Shown piece by piece: positions 22,585 to 37,100 of a stretch of DNA of 64,000 nt. Position numbers and translations under genes: made by a program. The DNA lies in the NCBI GenBank assembly GCA_958496175.1, contig OY292274.1, forward strand, positions 29,799,482-29,863,481, in the 5' to 3' direction. The notes under the pieces are model-generated. The model searched no databases. It worked only from the letters and a program-made list of their open reading frames with translations, and was not told where the DNA came from. The DNA comes from Sisyra terminalis (lineage: Eukaryota; Arthropoda; Insecta; Neuroptera; Sisyridae). Position 1 is the first letter of the stretch; the number at the start of each line of letters is the position of its first letter.

Positions 22585-25500
22585 ATTTTGATTTAAAATT
22601 ATTGTATTTCTTTTGAAAATTCTTTCATAATATTTATAAAAAAACATATCAAACTAAAAAAGAGAAATTTTGCTACACATCAATATTCGGAAAGAAAATT
22701 TCTGATATCGTTAACTTTTAAATTTTATTTTTAAATATATTGTGAATTTCTTCTGCACATATGTGATTAATATCATAACGATCATAACCCTTAGATTACA
22801 TTGATTATAATGTAATATGTTGAATTCCATGTGAAATTGATTTACATTAATATATGGTTTGAGAATTTAATAATAAAACTGTTATAAAAGAGGATGGAAA
22901 ATATCAATTTAAAAAAAATAAATAAAAAACAAGTACTGACATTATAGATGTCCCTGGGAAATAACGTAATAACGAATAGTTTTTTATGGAATCAAGTAAA
23001 TATTTTTTAGCATTATTTTGATTTCTTTCAAAATAATATTACTCCTAATAGGTAGTATATAAACTTGATACTGTAAAACAGTAAAGGTTACAAGATGGTA
23101 AGAACAGTGAATCGGCCTCAGCAAAATTTTTAGATCATTTTTGCAGAGTATTTGGGTAGCGTTGGTTTCGTTCTCCAGTTTCAGTTTCACTTTGAAAATT
23201 GTAAATAATATAAAAAAAAACCTTTATGGCTATATAGAGGCTATACTTAAGAAGAATAATAGTCTCACATCTTTATTATCTCTATGTGAAACAAACGATT
23301 TTTTCTGAAATTATATTCGTTTTACAATAACGTTTTTGTACAACTTTAAAATGTATATAATGTTTGCTTTAATCTAACTTTAAACGTTTCAAAATTTTGA
23401 ATTTATCAAAGAAGTACCCTATCTTGGAAAAATAAAAACAGATTTTTTGATATAAAGTTCGATTTATCTATGACTGATAGAAATCATTTTAGACATTGGG
23501 GTAGTTAACGCAAGACAAGAATTTTTTTTCCAAATTATCTACGTTTTATTGGCTATTTGTTAATTTTACCAAGCAAAATTGAATGTACTTTGTAACACTC
23601 AACATTCAAGTTTGTTTGAAGAAGTCGACAAATGGCCGATGAAAAGTTATACACTTGGAAATTATATCTGCGTTATCTGCTTTAATTTCTGAGATAATTT
23701 CTTTCCATAATTTGAGAATGTTATAAAATGTTTAGTGATAAAAGACAGGAAAAATTCAATTTTAAAATTTAGACTATTATTTAATACATTGAAACAGAAA
23801 TTTTTTCTGTTCTGAAACAGATAAACAAAATATTTTTTATAATAATATAAATTTTTTACTTTATATAGACATTAAATGCAAACTTTTTATTAATGTTTTA
23901 CCTTAAACGTAACTTGAAGAAAAAGGGTGCAATTGTAATAGGTATTCTAGACGTTCTAGACTACGTGCTCGTTGGATAAAAATGAGTGCTCTATAACATA
24001 CCTACCAAGAAAACATTTTTGTAGCCAAAACATTTAAAGGATTTAGAACAGTGTTTCTAAAAATGAGAGTTGCAACACCAGTGAGCCTGTGAGACCTGCA
24101 GCAGGAATTACCAAAAGTTTTTTAAGGGGAAAAATAGATGAAGGATGGCGTATTTAAGGTAATTTTCATGAATTTTTTTAACATACAAGAAGTAAATATA
24201 TTTTATTGAAACTTTGTGGTTATTTTAAACATATATTGAAGAATATTTAATGAAATTTTCGAACATTTTTCTTGAAAAATCCAAGAGATATAAACTGCTG
24301 CACATTGCAAGTCGCCACCCGGGTGGGCAGTTTGTGTACATCCTGGAGATCACAATTTTTATCTGAAGTCAAATTTTCAAAATAATTTACTTTTTTTATA
24401 ACTATTTCTTTTATTTGAACTTTTTTTTATTTATTTGAATCTATTTATATTTATATCTATATCAATTTAAACTATCCCAAAAAATCGAAATTTATAAATG
24501 ATCTGAAATCTATAAACTAAGTACGATTATCGACCGTTTTTTTTTCATTTCTTTTTTTTTGCAGTTAAAAATAGGAAAAATAGAGATATATTTTTTACAT
24601 TTGTAGTTCAAATAGAAACTTTTTTTTCTAAATTTGACGATTGCTCAAAACTTGGCGAGTTAGAGTGTACGCAAATTCGAAAAACGTAGTATTGAGAAAA
24701 ACGGTTTAAAAAAAAGCAGAAAAAGTTAATTTAATGTAAAAATGAATTATTTCAAACAACTTACCGATTAATCAGCGATTCCAGCCCATATTGGAATCCT
24801 TTTTAAGTTTCATATGCTTCGTTTACAGTTTGCAACTTATTTTTTTGAGATTTTCGAGCTTTCATTTACTGTCGAAGGACTGTACCGAGGGACACTCACT
24901 TAAACACTTATAACTTTTGAACGAATTATAATTTTGACTTGAGATTTGACTTGACTTAAGTTTGTTATCTGCTTAAAATGTTAACATTAACTGAAATTAA
25001 ATTGATGGTTTACCATAAAAGTGAAAAAAAAAAAAATTCTTGCAAAACTTATGGGGCTTCACAACATTTTCTTAAATATAATTTTCCATGCAAAAAGCTT
25101 TAGGTAATTCTAGCTTAGATTTTTCGGGATTTTTAATGTCCCTATTTTAGTTATTGGGATTTAATTTTACATTTGGGTAAACTAAATAAAAAAGCAAATT
25201 TTTATATTAATCATATTATTATCAATGGCTTTCAATTATCACATTATGCTACAATAAAATATACTATTTAAACATTTTTATTTTGTATTGAAATTCTACA
25301 AATATAATTTCAATTTCTTAAATATGTTACCAATTTTGCAATGTTGACCAAATTATGCAATATAAACAATATACCACTTAAATGTACGTAAAAAAGCTAA
25401 ACAATTTCGAATTTAAATATTGAATAGTTTAAACTGAAAATGAAGCAACCTTTAATTTAGATATTTTATAAAATCGTGATTAAATTCTACCTCAATATAT

Positions 25501-28500
25501 TTGCAATTTGAAAAAAAATATGAAATGCATCTCAAATTATTACAAAAAAAAAAGAAAGAAAAGAAACAATTTTTAGGTCTAATTTGATATAATTTTACTT
25601 GGAAGACGTAATTTAGTGTATTTCTTTCATTTAAAATTAAAATTTAAAAAATATATGAGATAGAATAAATAATTACAAAAACCAAAAGTAATTTTTATTT
25701 ACGTCGTTTATGTTCTTGTTGCAAAATATGATTAATTTATAACACAATTTATATTAAGTTCATATTTTTTAAACTAGAAATTTTAGCGTAAAAATTTATG
25801 AAAACCTATACTGTTATGTTTTGAAATTTTGCATAAATTTCATTTATTTTTACAGCTTGTATTTTTAGCAACCCATTTTATTCTACATTATTCTGTTGAA
25901 TTGTAATTAAGCTGTTTGCAAAATACTGCTCATCTAGGTTTTTAAAGCTTAATAAAGCTCAAAATTAATGATAATTAATTAATTAAAATCTTAATAATTA
26001 TGAAGTTGATCATGCTATTAACGTACTGACTAAATCCTTACTTTAGAGTAATTATATCAAAAATAATTACGATTTATCAATCTTCATTTGGTCCAGCTTC
26101 CCAAAATTGATCTGTGAATTATTAAAAGCTTTTATAAATATATTTTTGAGACCAATATTTAAATCGCCTTTTAATATGAAAACGTCGAGAAAATGACCGA
26201 CCTCAAAGATATAAATACAAGTTTTAACTTCTCAGATTAAATGTGAACTGTATAAAACGTGTGAAATGTCCTCTGACTTCTTCATCATCTTCAAAAATTT
26301 AGAATTAAATCTTATAGGAACAGTTCCTTGTTAATCAATTTCATTTTGATGAACCCAATGTTTGCTTAAGCGACAAAACATTGCATTAAGTTAAAAACGT
26401 TATATTTAATTATTTAGTGTAATATATTTAGAATTTATTGTTAAACCTGTATATCAAATAAACGATAAAATTTAAGTGTAGGATTTCAATATTTTAATGT
26501 TACATTGTTTGTTTTTCCTTTATGAATATTTTTTTTATTATCGCTTATATACATATTGTTCTGCTGAAGCTTTTGCGAATATGCACTGGTTACAACATTA
26601 TATTTACAACATTTTTCTTAAAAATTAAAAAAAAAAAAATAATAGAAATATTGTGTACAACACAACGCGTTTTAACACTAAATGTTAAAATATATAACTT
26701 CTTTTATTGATAATTGTACTATATAGGCTATTTTTATTTATATACAAATGATCTCAGTTCATACCAATTAATATTCAAAAAAATATCGAGAAAAACTTAC
26801 TTCATGAAATCAAAAAGACAATGAGTCACAGCCCTGTTGCCAATTATAAAATTGAAAAAAAAAACAAATTCGTTAAATTTATGAAAATAGACTGAATATT
26901 TCTTCAATAAGTTTTTTAACATGTGGTATAATTTATTATAAATACTTATTGAGATGAACTGAGTTTTGTTCTGAAAAAAAGGCCATTTGTAAATTTTGTT
27001 AAGTTTGCAATCGTTGTTTTAATAATATTGTTAAATTTGATTCATTTTTTTAATAATCTTATGAACTCTTTATCCTATAGGAAAAAATGTTTTACTTAAA
27101 TAGGTTTTTATTAGTTTATTAATTCTAATTAGCAGTTTTTTGAAAACATAATTTAATTTTGAAACAACGATCGTATTAATTTAAGAAAAAAGTTGATATT
27201 GTACTTGATAAAAAATAAGAAACACGGAATATATATTTCCTACATATTTTCACGTTGATTAAATATGACATAACATTTTTAATAATGCTCCACCGAATAT
27301 TATTTGTCATATGTACTACATGATCTTTAAACATATTGTTTTATTATAGAGGAATAACATTTATATTTTCGCAAATTATAAAAAATTAGTTACGTATGGA
27401 TTCAAGTGAAAAAATATGATATATTCTATATTTAGAAATAAACTGTGTTTTAAAAGGTTATAGATAGTAATATCATAATATATATAAAGAAAGTTCAAGA
27501 CGATTTTGACGTAGAACTGCGACTATCAAAGGTGCAGCTTATTAAAATGAGAGGTATAATTCACCCCTATTTTAAACAAGAAAAATTTAAGTTGAAACAT
27601 TAGCAATTTTGGAAGAAAAAATTTTGTTAACCAGTTTTCGTCCTATGGTATTATGATTTTCGAGTTTATTCGGTTCGAAACTACTAGTGAATTTTTAACT
27701 TATATATTGATGTATAAATCAATAATTTAGTTAACTGTTTATTTATTTCAAAAAAAGAAAGTTTACTATAACCCGTGAGAATTATTTAACCAATTTTCAT
27801 AATTTTAAAAGTTATAAAATTGAAATTATACATTTATGGATATCTACGTTAGTTTTCCCAATAAAAAAAAACACTTATACAACTAAAGTAGTTCTACGTC
27901 TCTATGTCCTAACGGCTGTATCACCGAATAGTCTACTGTCCATTATTTTTCCAAATTATTTTCGTAGGGAAAATAATTATGTATATAGACAAATGCTTCA
28001 ATTCTGCTTAGTTTAATATATAGGCCAATAGAGGATAGTAAATTCATTTAGATTTAATTCTTCAAAATATATGAACCATTCCATTTTTAATGCAGAAATA
28101 TATTTTAAAATGTGCGTAGGTATACCTGACTTTAAAAAAAACTTTGCCATAAAGAACAGAGCAGCGCGAATTATTATTGGGTTCTGGAAGCTGAGCACGA
28201 TTATGTTCACTTACACATTGATAGGATATATATTTATACTTTGATATGATACTAAAACTAAAACTTTTTTGTAATATACTTTGACTTTAAAACAACAGTT
28301 ATAGAGAGAAAAAATGTATTAGGTCTCCAAAAATTGTCAAGTAGCCTATTACACCATAATAAATAAATTTTTAAAAATTAATGTAAATTCCAACTCAACA
28401 AATTAGGACAATTTTTCTTCAACTTTCAATGATGTGCGCGCAAATAATTACAGTACATATATAAACATCTTACAATAACCACTTACAAAAAAGTACAAAT

Positions 28501-29265
28501 TTCATTAGCAACAACGTTAATCTCAATAATTCGACTGTTGAGATGGAATTTGAAAAAAATAATGTTGTCCATTATAGTTTTAATTGAAACTGATAATTGT
28601 GATAGCATTTATTCTTATACTTAAAACATCACAATAAGCTTTTACACTTATTTAATACGTAATTAGTTCTATGTTATACATTATTACTGTGAGAGTATAT
28701 TTTTTGTTCTTCATTACAAATAAATTATTATTACAGACATTCAATATGATACAATCCAGAGTCATTAATATCGTTTGAGATAAAGTAACATAAAATATAT
28801 ATAAGTAACATAATGTATCGAATGGTAATTATAAGGAAATTATCGATAAAGCAAACAAATGAATTTCAATAATGAAAATGAGTGTAAATTTTTAATATTA
28901 AAATAAATAAAGCAACTTACATATTACAAATCATTACACGTTAGATTTACTTGTACTTGTCCCACAATTTGTAAGTACAAACGTGGCCATTTAAGTGTAA
29001 GAAGTATCGCAACAAAAACAAACTACTATTTCATAATGTTACACTTTAGTTTTATTTTTTCAAAACTCCAAAAGAATATTCTTTGAAATCTTTAATCTAT
29101 AAAAACGAAAACGATAAAACTTGTGAGTTTTGTTTTTCCCATTCTTTATTAATACAAATTGTAACCATTTCGATTATAAAAAAGAATCAAAACTTCTATT
29201 AACGGAAATATGTAACGTTGTTGGTGTTTGAGCCCGTAACAATAATAATTCATTTAATTTAGAAA
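22585..29265. other. Intergenic, no supported gene
   Basis: About 6.7 kb of AT-rich DNA between convergent genes, with no convincing coding frame. Around 24050-24350 the GC content rises locally (CAGTGTTTCTAAAAATGAG..., then GTCGCCACCCGGGTGGGCAG), which suggests transposon debris without definable ends. A minus-strand AATAAA at 29145-29150 may end the AMPK gamma transcript. Confidence 0.4.
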
Positions 29266-32200
29266 CTACTCTCCCCCTGAGACAGTAACCTCTCTAAAAC
29301 AAGGATTTTCAGTTGGTAAAGGTGTCGACGATTCAATAGAAGGAGAAATTGGAGTTTGTGGATCTGTTTCATTATCTTCTTCAATACCACTAACACTTTC
29401 CAAAATACCCTCGATTTCATCATTACAGTCTTCTTCGGCAATTGTTTCATCAATATCTTCGGTATTTGCAATATTTGGTTCAGATGTAGTTAAATTAGAT
29501 TGACTAAGATTTGACGGCGAAGCTAGTGCTGAATCCTACAAATGAACAGAAAAATTAATTATAACTTTAGAATGATATATAATTATAGAATGTAATACCT
29601 GAGAGCGGACTGAAACAGACTCAGTATTGGCTGTTTCACCCATTGATGGTTTTAGCACTAAATATAGTAGTAAGTCTGATAAAGAAATAATACCAATAAC
29701 TTTTTCTTCTTCATCGACAACGACAAGTCGATGAACTTCAGCGCGTACGATTTTTTCCATAATTGTAAACAATGTTTCATCTAGTTTACATTTGTGAACT
29801 CCTTCAAACCATTCATTTCTATGTTCATTTGCTTTTTTTAATGTCACATCTAAATCATTGTAAGTTTTTTCGGCTGCCAAATTCTACAAATATAAACAAA
29901 GTCGTTCAAGCATTAGACTCTTGAATTACAAAAGCGCTAGATCATTGCTTACAATAACATCGAATTTGGCATAAATATCAACTAAACGTCCTTCTGCGTC
30001 TATGATTGGCAAAGCTGAAACCCTCCTTTCAACGAATTTTTTAAGAGCTAAAATAATTGATGTATCTTCACTGGCAGTTTCAATATTATCATACGTCCCA
30101 ATACGAACTTCTCGCAATGTTTTGTTCATGTAACTTGGTTTTGGTAGCTCATTTATCTGTCGACATTTTTAAAAAAAACATAAGTAATAAATTTAATTTA
30201 TGGTTTCATTAATTTAGATTTATCACATACATATAAAAATAGAAACCGCAGAATTCGCTTGTGTGTTAGAATGTAAAGAACATTGCCTGTTTCTGGATCA
30301 ATCACTGGTAATCTGTGGATTCGATTTGAAATCAATGTATCAATTGCATCATACAAAGATGCGTCAGGAGCGATGCTAACCAAAGGCATGTCTGTCGCTT
30401 TTAAGACTTCTGTAATTAAATAAATAAAATAAAACTTTCAGATAAATATTCTAAAAATTAAAAAAAACTTAATAGACTAATCCAGTTAAAAATAATTCTA
30501 GTTGTACTTTACACTTATAAGTGAGGGGGTGTTCTCTGCGAGTAAAAATAAAATAAAAATAAAAGTTAAATTTCTTACTCCTCCATGTTGCAAGTTTATG
30601 TTCTTCTAGCTCATCCATAGTAACTTCCGGAGATGTGTAATACATTTGTAAAATTTTAATAAAGTCTGTAATTGTTAACATTCCTATAAACTGTTGTTGG
30701 CTACTGTCCCATAGTGGGGCTGCACGTACTCCTGTGAAACAAAAATTGAAAAAATAATTATTTTATTTTTAAATTACTAGCAAGATTTTATAGGAAAGTG
30801 GTACAATAAAGTCTTAACCGAGGATATTATTAAGTTTTGCACTGGTACAAAGGCTCTTGAGATAAAAGAAAAGACTGTACATTGTATAATTTTTTTACAC
30901 GATTCGCTAATGCTGAAGCATATGTAGTCTAAATAGTGATCATATAATAATTTTTGATAAAATATCTATAAGAAAAAGTATTTCTAAACACCAAAAAAAA
31001 TTATAAGTAGTGTTTTCTTAATTTTAACTATTTTAAAAATATGGCAATTAATATTAGTCCAATAAGAAAATTGCCCTTCTTCTTCCTTGGAAATCATAAA
31101 AATCAACAAAAACAAAAATAAGACATAATTAGATTAATATAATGATCTTTTGAGACATGTGTTTAATTCGTTTCATAATCTTGATCGTATACCAATTTGC
31201 TCGTAACTCAAAGCAATATTCCCCATTGAAATGACATTAATTCTTTCCAGCTTCCAAAATGCTTCCCTAGTTGTTTTTTCAATAGGGAGGTAAAAAAGCA
31301 CACTGGGGGGATGCGTGGAATAATTAAAGAAGCACGAGCTGCAGTAAACTGGTGGGTTGTGTGCTCAATTGTCGCTCGTATTTCAACGCAAAACTTTACT
31401 CGTTCAGCTGTTCGTTATTCAAAGCATACGTATATTACACTCGTATCTCGAGATATCACTGTAATTTTTTGTTGGGTAAAAGTAGGATTTTTAATGTAAC
31501 ACGGAATCATTTCTCAATACTGTATAAAACATGTTCCCTACGAAAGTATTAATCAAAATTTTTCATTTATCCCGGAAAATGGTAAAACAAGTTTCGAAAT
31601 ATTTAAAAAATTCTACTTACAATAAATTGCATACGTGAAATTCATAACAATTGGTGTTTTTATGGGTATATATTGTTAAGATTACTATATTTAATTTTTA
31701 TTAAAACATTTGATAGATACAAAATATGTAAAGTCATTTTCTCGCATTAAACGAAAACTTTAGATGGCATCATCGTAGTTAATGCATTTTTAAGAATCAA
31801 CACATAAAATATATAATACTCCCGTAATTATTATTATAATTATTAAATTTGATAAATTAATTATGTACTAATATGATGATATACGTTAAAAATTTAATTT
31901 TTGAAAATGAAAGCCGATTCTTTTTTTTTTCTTTGAACTGATTTATGTAAAACTAGAATCGATTTTGCAATTGGGTCTAATATTAAAGACATTAAATAGT
32001 TCTAAAATATCAATGCTTTTTACCATCTTGAAATTGATTTGGTTATCATATCAAAAGTTAAATTTTTCAAAACGAAATTGTTTTAAATGTATTTTTCATA
32101 TCGCTTGATTATTCTTAATAATACCTATAAAATTATTTATTAAAACAACAGTGATAGAAAAATTGACTCATGTCCCTTTTAGCGACGTCCATATCTGGTA

Positions 32201-34142
32201 ACGTTCCATTTTATACCTTTTTTTAAAATTTAATCCTTGATTATTTTGTTAATTAAATTCTAAAATCGTAAACATCTAATTTTCTTTTTACACGATTTAT
32301 ATAATCTCAAAAAAAATCGTCTAAAAAGAGAATTAGGTGAAAATAATATTAAAAAAGCCTACTGTGGCCGAGTGGTCAAGGTGACCGCTTCAAAAGTGGT
32401 AAATATTGGGTTTAATCTTCATATCGAGCAAATATTCAAAATTTCTCGGTTACGAACTTTTATAAACCCTAGAGTCGCTAAAGATCTTAGTAGTTATAAA
32501 GTGACGGTAAATAAAAATTAAAAAAATCTTGTTAAATTGTTAATTGAGTTCACTTAAGAACACAAACACTTTTCGTGTTTGCACAAAAATTCGTGTTTAA
32601 ACAAAACAATTCGTGTAACAAGATATATTTTCCTTTTCGACTCGTGTTAAATCAAATTCGTGTAAAAAAATCGTTCAAAAAGATAATTAGGAATAATTTT
32701 CTCATTTCTTATTAGATTTTCATTTTAGTCCAATTTATTCACGAATTTAATGAAGACCAAAGTAGAAAATGCAAGGGTTTCAGATAGTGACGTCGCTAAA
32801 AAGGACATGAACCGAAAAATTATCATAAAAATCCAATTATATCTTTACAAATGTGAAAATACGCCTCAAATAGTAAACAAACGTATTGTGAAACTTATTT
32901 GTAGGCAGATATCTGAGTAAATCTTTTTCATTATTTGTTTAGTGATAATTATTTTATGGTTTATCCATTATCTATCAATAACTTACAGTGTTAAAATATC
33001 AACTGATTAAAGTAAGTTTGTAAAATGAATAAGTTAAAAATTGTAATTTTTTAACTGTTTTGTGTTTCGTTATTTTCTCTTAACTTTACATTTTGATATG
33101 TCCAATTATGTCATTGATTTTATTAGTAAAGATTTTACAAACTTGTAAAGTATTTATGTAGAATTAATCCAAAAATGTTTTAAAAAAAAACTAAAATTCA
33201 GTAAAATACATACCATTATAAACTAATGCGAAGAAAGCCTTTTTCACTAGAAGCTGAGTGTCAAAAACAACTAATTTAGCTGATGTTGGTATCAAGTCGT
33301 AGCATTTATGAAATTTGAAAAATTTCACAAATATTTGTGATTCGTCCTCCTCTGTAACATAAAAAAATTCAATCAAATAACTTTAATAATGAAAATATAT
33401 CCGTACTTGTATATATTTTAAACATAATACGTAAAAGTGTTTACTATTATTAGTTACTACAAATACTTCTGAATACTTTCACGAAACATACTCGACTGTT
33501 GGAAAGATTATAAAATACTCTATGTCGCTGATGTAATGTTTTACCGGAATTACCGCAATATTTCCCAATCAAAATATTTTAAAAAAAGATAAAACAGAGA
33601 GTTGGAGTGAGGATTACGTATGATTCATTCTCAAGTGCTTAGAGTGAAATAAATTTCATTTGAGCAAATACCTTCTTGGGTAGTGGATACTTTATAATTT
33701 TATTAAATTTATGTTGTATTAAATTCATAAATAAAAATATTTGGATTTATATTTCTTATAAATTTTAACGAATCAAAACAAGCAATTAATTTATTTTATT
33801 AAAACAGGTGTATGTGAGTCTCAAAACTTGAAAAATAATCGGTTTTGGATTATTTCCTTCTTGATTTGCTTTAAGTGCCAACATTTTCAAGGGCATTGAT
33901 TTACGAGTTATAATACTGTAGGAATAAATAAAGTGTGATGAAAAAGTATTAGTTCTTGTTATTAAAGGTTTTAAATGGGATTGTTTTCATATACCTTGGA
34001 AGAGGAACTCGGCAATAGCTTCTTTACTAGCTGGACTTACTACTTCGAATTCTTTGATTTCATCAAGACGATAAACTTCTTCTTCTTCGATACAAGGCAG
34101 TCGCTCACGCGCATAATTCGAATAGAAATGCAAACGCAACAT
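29266..34142 (-). CDS. AMPK gamma subunit, short isoform from an alternative first exon, 458 aa
   Basis: An exon at 34142-33995 starts [20 protein letters not shown], continues through an acidic stretch ([17 protein letters not shown]) and ends LFQ plus one base at a good donor (CAAG|GTATATG). It joins the 33351 exon in the same phase as the exon at 37877, so both give a glutamate followed by [11 protein letters not shown]. From there the protein equals the long form. The alternative of an internal exon is rejected: in phase-1 continuation from 37877 through the visible AG, a TGA follows within about 20 codons, and an in-frame TGA lies upstream of the ATG. This form swaps 216 isoform-specific residues for 49. 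A TATA-like TTTATAAAG and two CACGTG boxes sit just upstream. Confidence 0.7.
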
Positions 34143-37100
34143 ACCCTGCTCCCATATTCATTGCGTTAAACAAATTTGCTACGACACGTGTACACAACCC
34201 CCACGTGTGTACACATAAAGCTTTATAAATAAAAAAATACTTCTAATTACAACACAATTGTTTGTAAACCAAACACTTCAAAAAAGAATCCAAAAAGAAT
34301 AACACAATAGATCGAAAAGTTTACATGTCGCTTTTATTAACTTTTAATTAACTATCGTTTTATTAGTCCTATGTATAAATCAAATTTTTAGTTAATTTTG
34401 ATTTGACCTCTAATGTTGACCGACTTACAATTTTGATTCCGTTGCTTTGATGGACAATGATCTATACATAGTTATGCTATTTTAAAAGATCCAACGTCAC
34501 AACATACATTGAAAACTGATTTGTTTACAAACAAAACTAAACACTATTAATTTTTTCACATTATTAATGAATCACTAAAAAATAATTATTTAAAGCAATT
34601 GAACAAAACGATGTTGCAAGTAAACACTCTAATTATTGTAAAATTAACCGATTTTTTTAAAAAATAATGTATAGTCGATGAATAAAGATTGACACAAAGT
34701 AAGAATTAACATAGAATGACTAAACGTCAAATGGATAAAATTTAAGAAAGCAAATTTAGAAGCTGAATGATTGGGCGTCGAGGTTAAAGAGCTAATATTG
34801 GACCGGACAACAACGACGGACGTCGGTGCGCCCCCCAAAAAGGTGCTGGCGCGCGCCTCCGCCCCCCGTTTGTTGTTGGTTCAAGGGAATTTTTCTTGCC
34901 AATATTTGCGATACCTAGCTAATATGAGTATTATAAAAAGAAATAAAATTATAGACGAGATTTTTTTTATGTACAGTTCAAACGTTTTCAAAATTTCGCT
35001 CAGAGATTATTGGTTTCGTTATATATTTTTATAAGAAGAAAAAAACTAATATAATTCTATGCAATATTAGTTGCTAGTTTTAACTTTAAAATTGAAAAAA
35101 ATAAATTAAAATTTAAAACAGTTTTTATAAATACAATGCATATTACGTATTAGGTAAGTAGGTACTACTTAGTAGGTTTAATTAAGCTACACATCGAATT
35201 CTCTTTTTAATCAATGTTAATAAAATATCAAAATGATTTTTTTTAAATACTGCTCCTTTTTCTATAATATTTATTTATCGTAAGCCAAAGTCATGAAAAT
35301 CAGTTTTATTTTTAGGTTTTAGAATTATATTTAATGTTTAAAAATTTTTGCCTCCTCCGCAATGATAATTTTTTTTCTATCCAAAAGATACGTGTAAGTT
35401 TTATTAGTTATAGCAATATGAAAACAAACCAATAAGATTTTCATATTTACAATCACACTATACGTGCATCATTAGAAAAATATAATTTTATCTTAAATTT
35501 TTAAAACTTTACAAGACTTTATGTGGTTTATAAATGTGGTATGTTTTATGAATTTTAAAGTTTTAAAAACGCTTTAGTTCCTAAAGATAACTTTTCTTAT
35601 CATTATTTTTTTCTAAGTCAGAAAAATCAAATACAAAAGAAAATTTTAAATGAAAAAATATAAATTTTAAAGCACGTTTGCAATCTTAATATTATTATAT
35701 AACTTTTTGCTCGTACTGAGTCATATGGTATTAAAGATCCTTCGTATAATCCTCATACCATGTTTATATTATCATTTAAAAAAAGTATAATAATTATAGA
35801 GATATGCAATAATTACACAGGTACTTGAAAGATATTAGAATTTCAGCTCTGATAGATCAGAGAAAAGTATTAAAAAAATTGAATACCAAATATAAGAAAT
35901 TAAGTGTCAAATATAGGTGGTTGATTTTCTGTAAAGATGTTTGTAGTCAATGGTCCAGTCATGATATTTCTTATTCAGAAAAATCATACTAAATACTAGA
36001 AAAGTAATAGTTTAATGATTTTAAGGATACTTTTTGAGATATTAAAATAAATATTGCTTCAATTTTAAGCAAAAATAAACTAAAAATTAAAAAAGCGTGT
36101 CTAAAATATATTAAACAAAAAGTACATTCTTACAATGAAAGCTGAAAGCTACATTTTCTGAGATCAACTTTTGAGTAGTTTACTTAAAACTAACGAGGCA
36201 CTTAAAAAATCGTCTTTAACTTTTAGTTGTATGTATATCCAGCAGCGCATCGACACTATAAACTATTTGTTGGAAATTTCTTCAGAACGTAGTTTCCGGC
36301 TTCATATAAAACTTATTGGTCACTGGGTCTAACTTCCGTATAAATTTCTATCAGTGCTTAAATTGGCATGTTTGGTGATTTCAGATAAAGGCAAATTCTG
36401 ATTCTGACTCGGTAAAAACTATATTCACATTCCATCTGGGTTTTGGGTCATAGGTAATAAAGCCTATTTTGAAATTCTGACAACTAATGCAGCTATAAAA
36501 GTAGCACAAAATGTTCATTGTTACAATTTTACAGATAGCTGGACTAAAGACAGGGTTGGAAAAAACACCATGCCAGTCATTTGGAAAGCAAGACAGTCCC
36601 CTATCAAATTGAAAAGCAGGGGGCTATTGTCAGCTCACTATCGAAATGCATTATATTTTGCGAGTTCTCAAAGTATATGTACAAATATGTACTTTTATAA
36701 AATTATGTAGAATATATCCAGTTTCACAAGAATAAATTAAACCATTGCCAGAGGACAGTGCGTCGTTACGTCAATGGCACGATTTTTTGCAATAACAGCC
36801 TAGTAACGTTCCTTTTCACACAAGAAAACATAAAAAGCAACGGTGGAAACAAATAGTTAGCGTTTAGTTTTTAGCGGGGGACTGTTCTTAAAAAGTCCGG
36901 ACAAGGTTTGGTCAAGGTATTAATTTTTTTTTATTTCGAAAGGAAATAAATAAATTAATTGTGTTTTTAAAAAATACACACAATGTAATATATTACAAAC
37001 AAGTATCTCCAAATAAAATCTCAAAGAGTTAGTTTTGGAAATAGGATCTTACAGGGGACTGTTCTTATGTTGGTGTGATAATTTTTTGGGAAAAAATTAT

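Noticed and set aside
32357..32440. Functional tRNA-Ser/Leu gene
   Set aside because: The A box is good, but there is no closed acceptor stem, the B box is mutated, and the rest matches the SINE body seen at 1936.
33975..34169. Plus-strand frame over the AMPK gamma short-isoform exon
   Set aside because: Antisense shadow of a supported coding exon.
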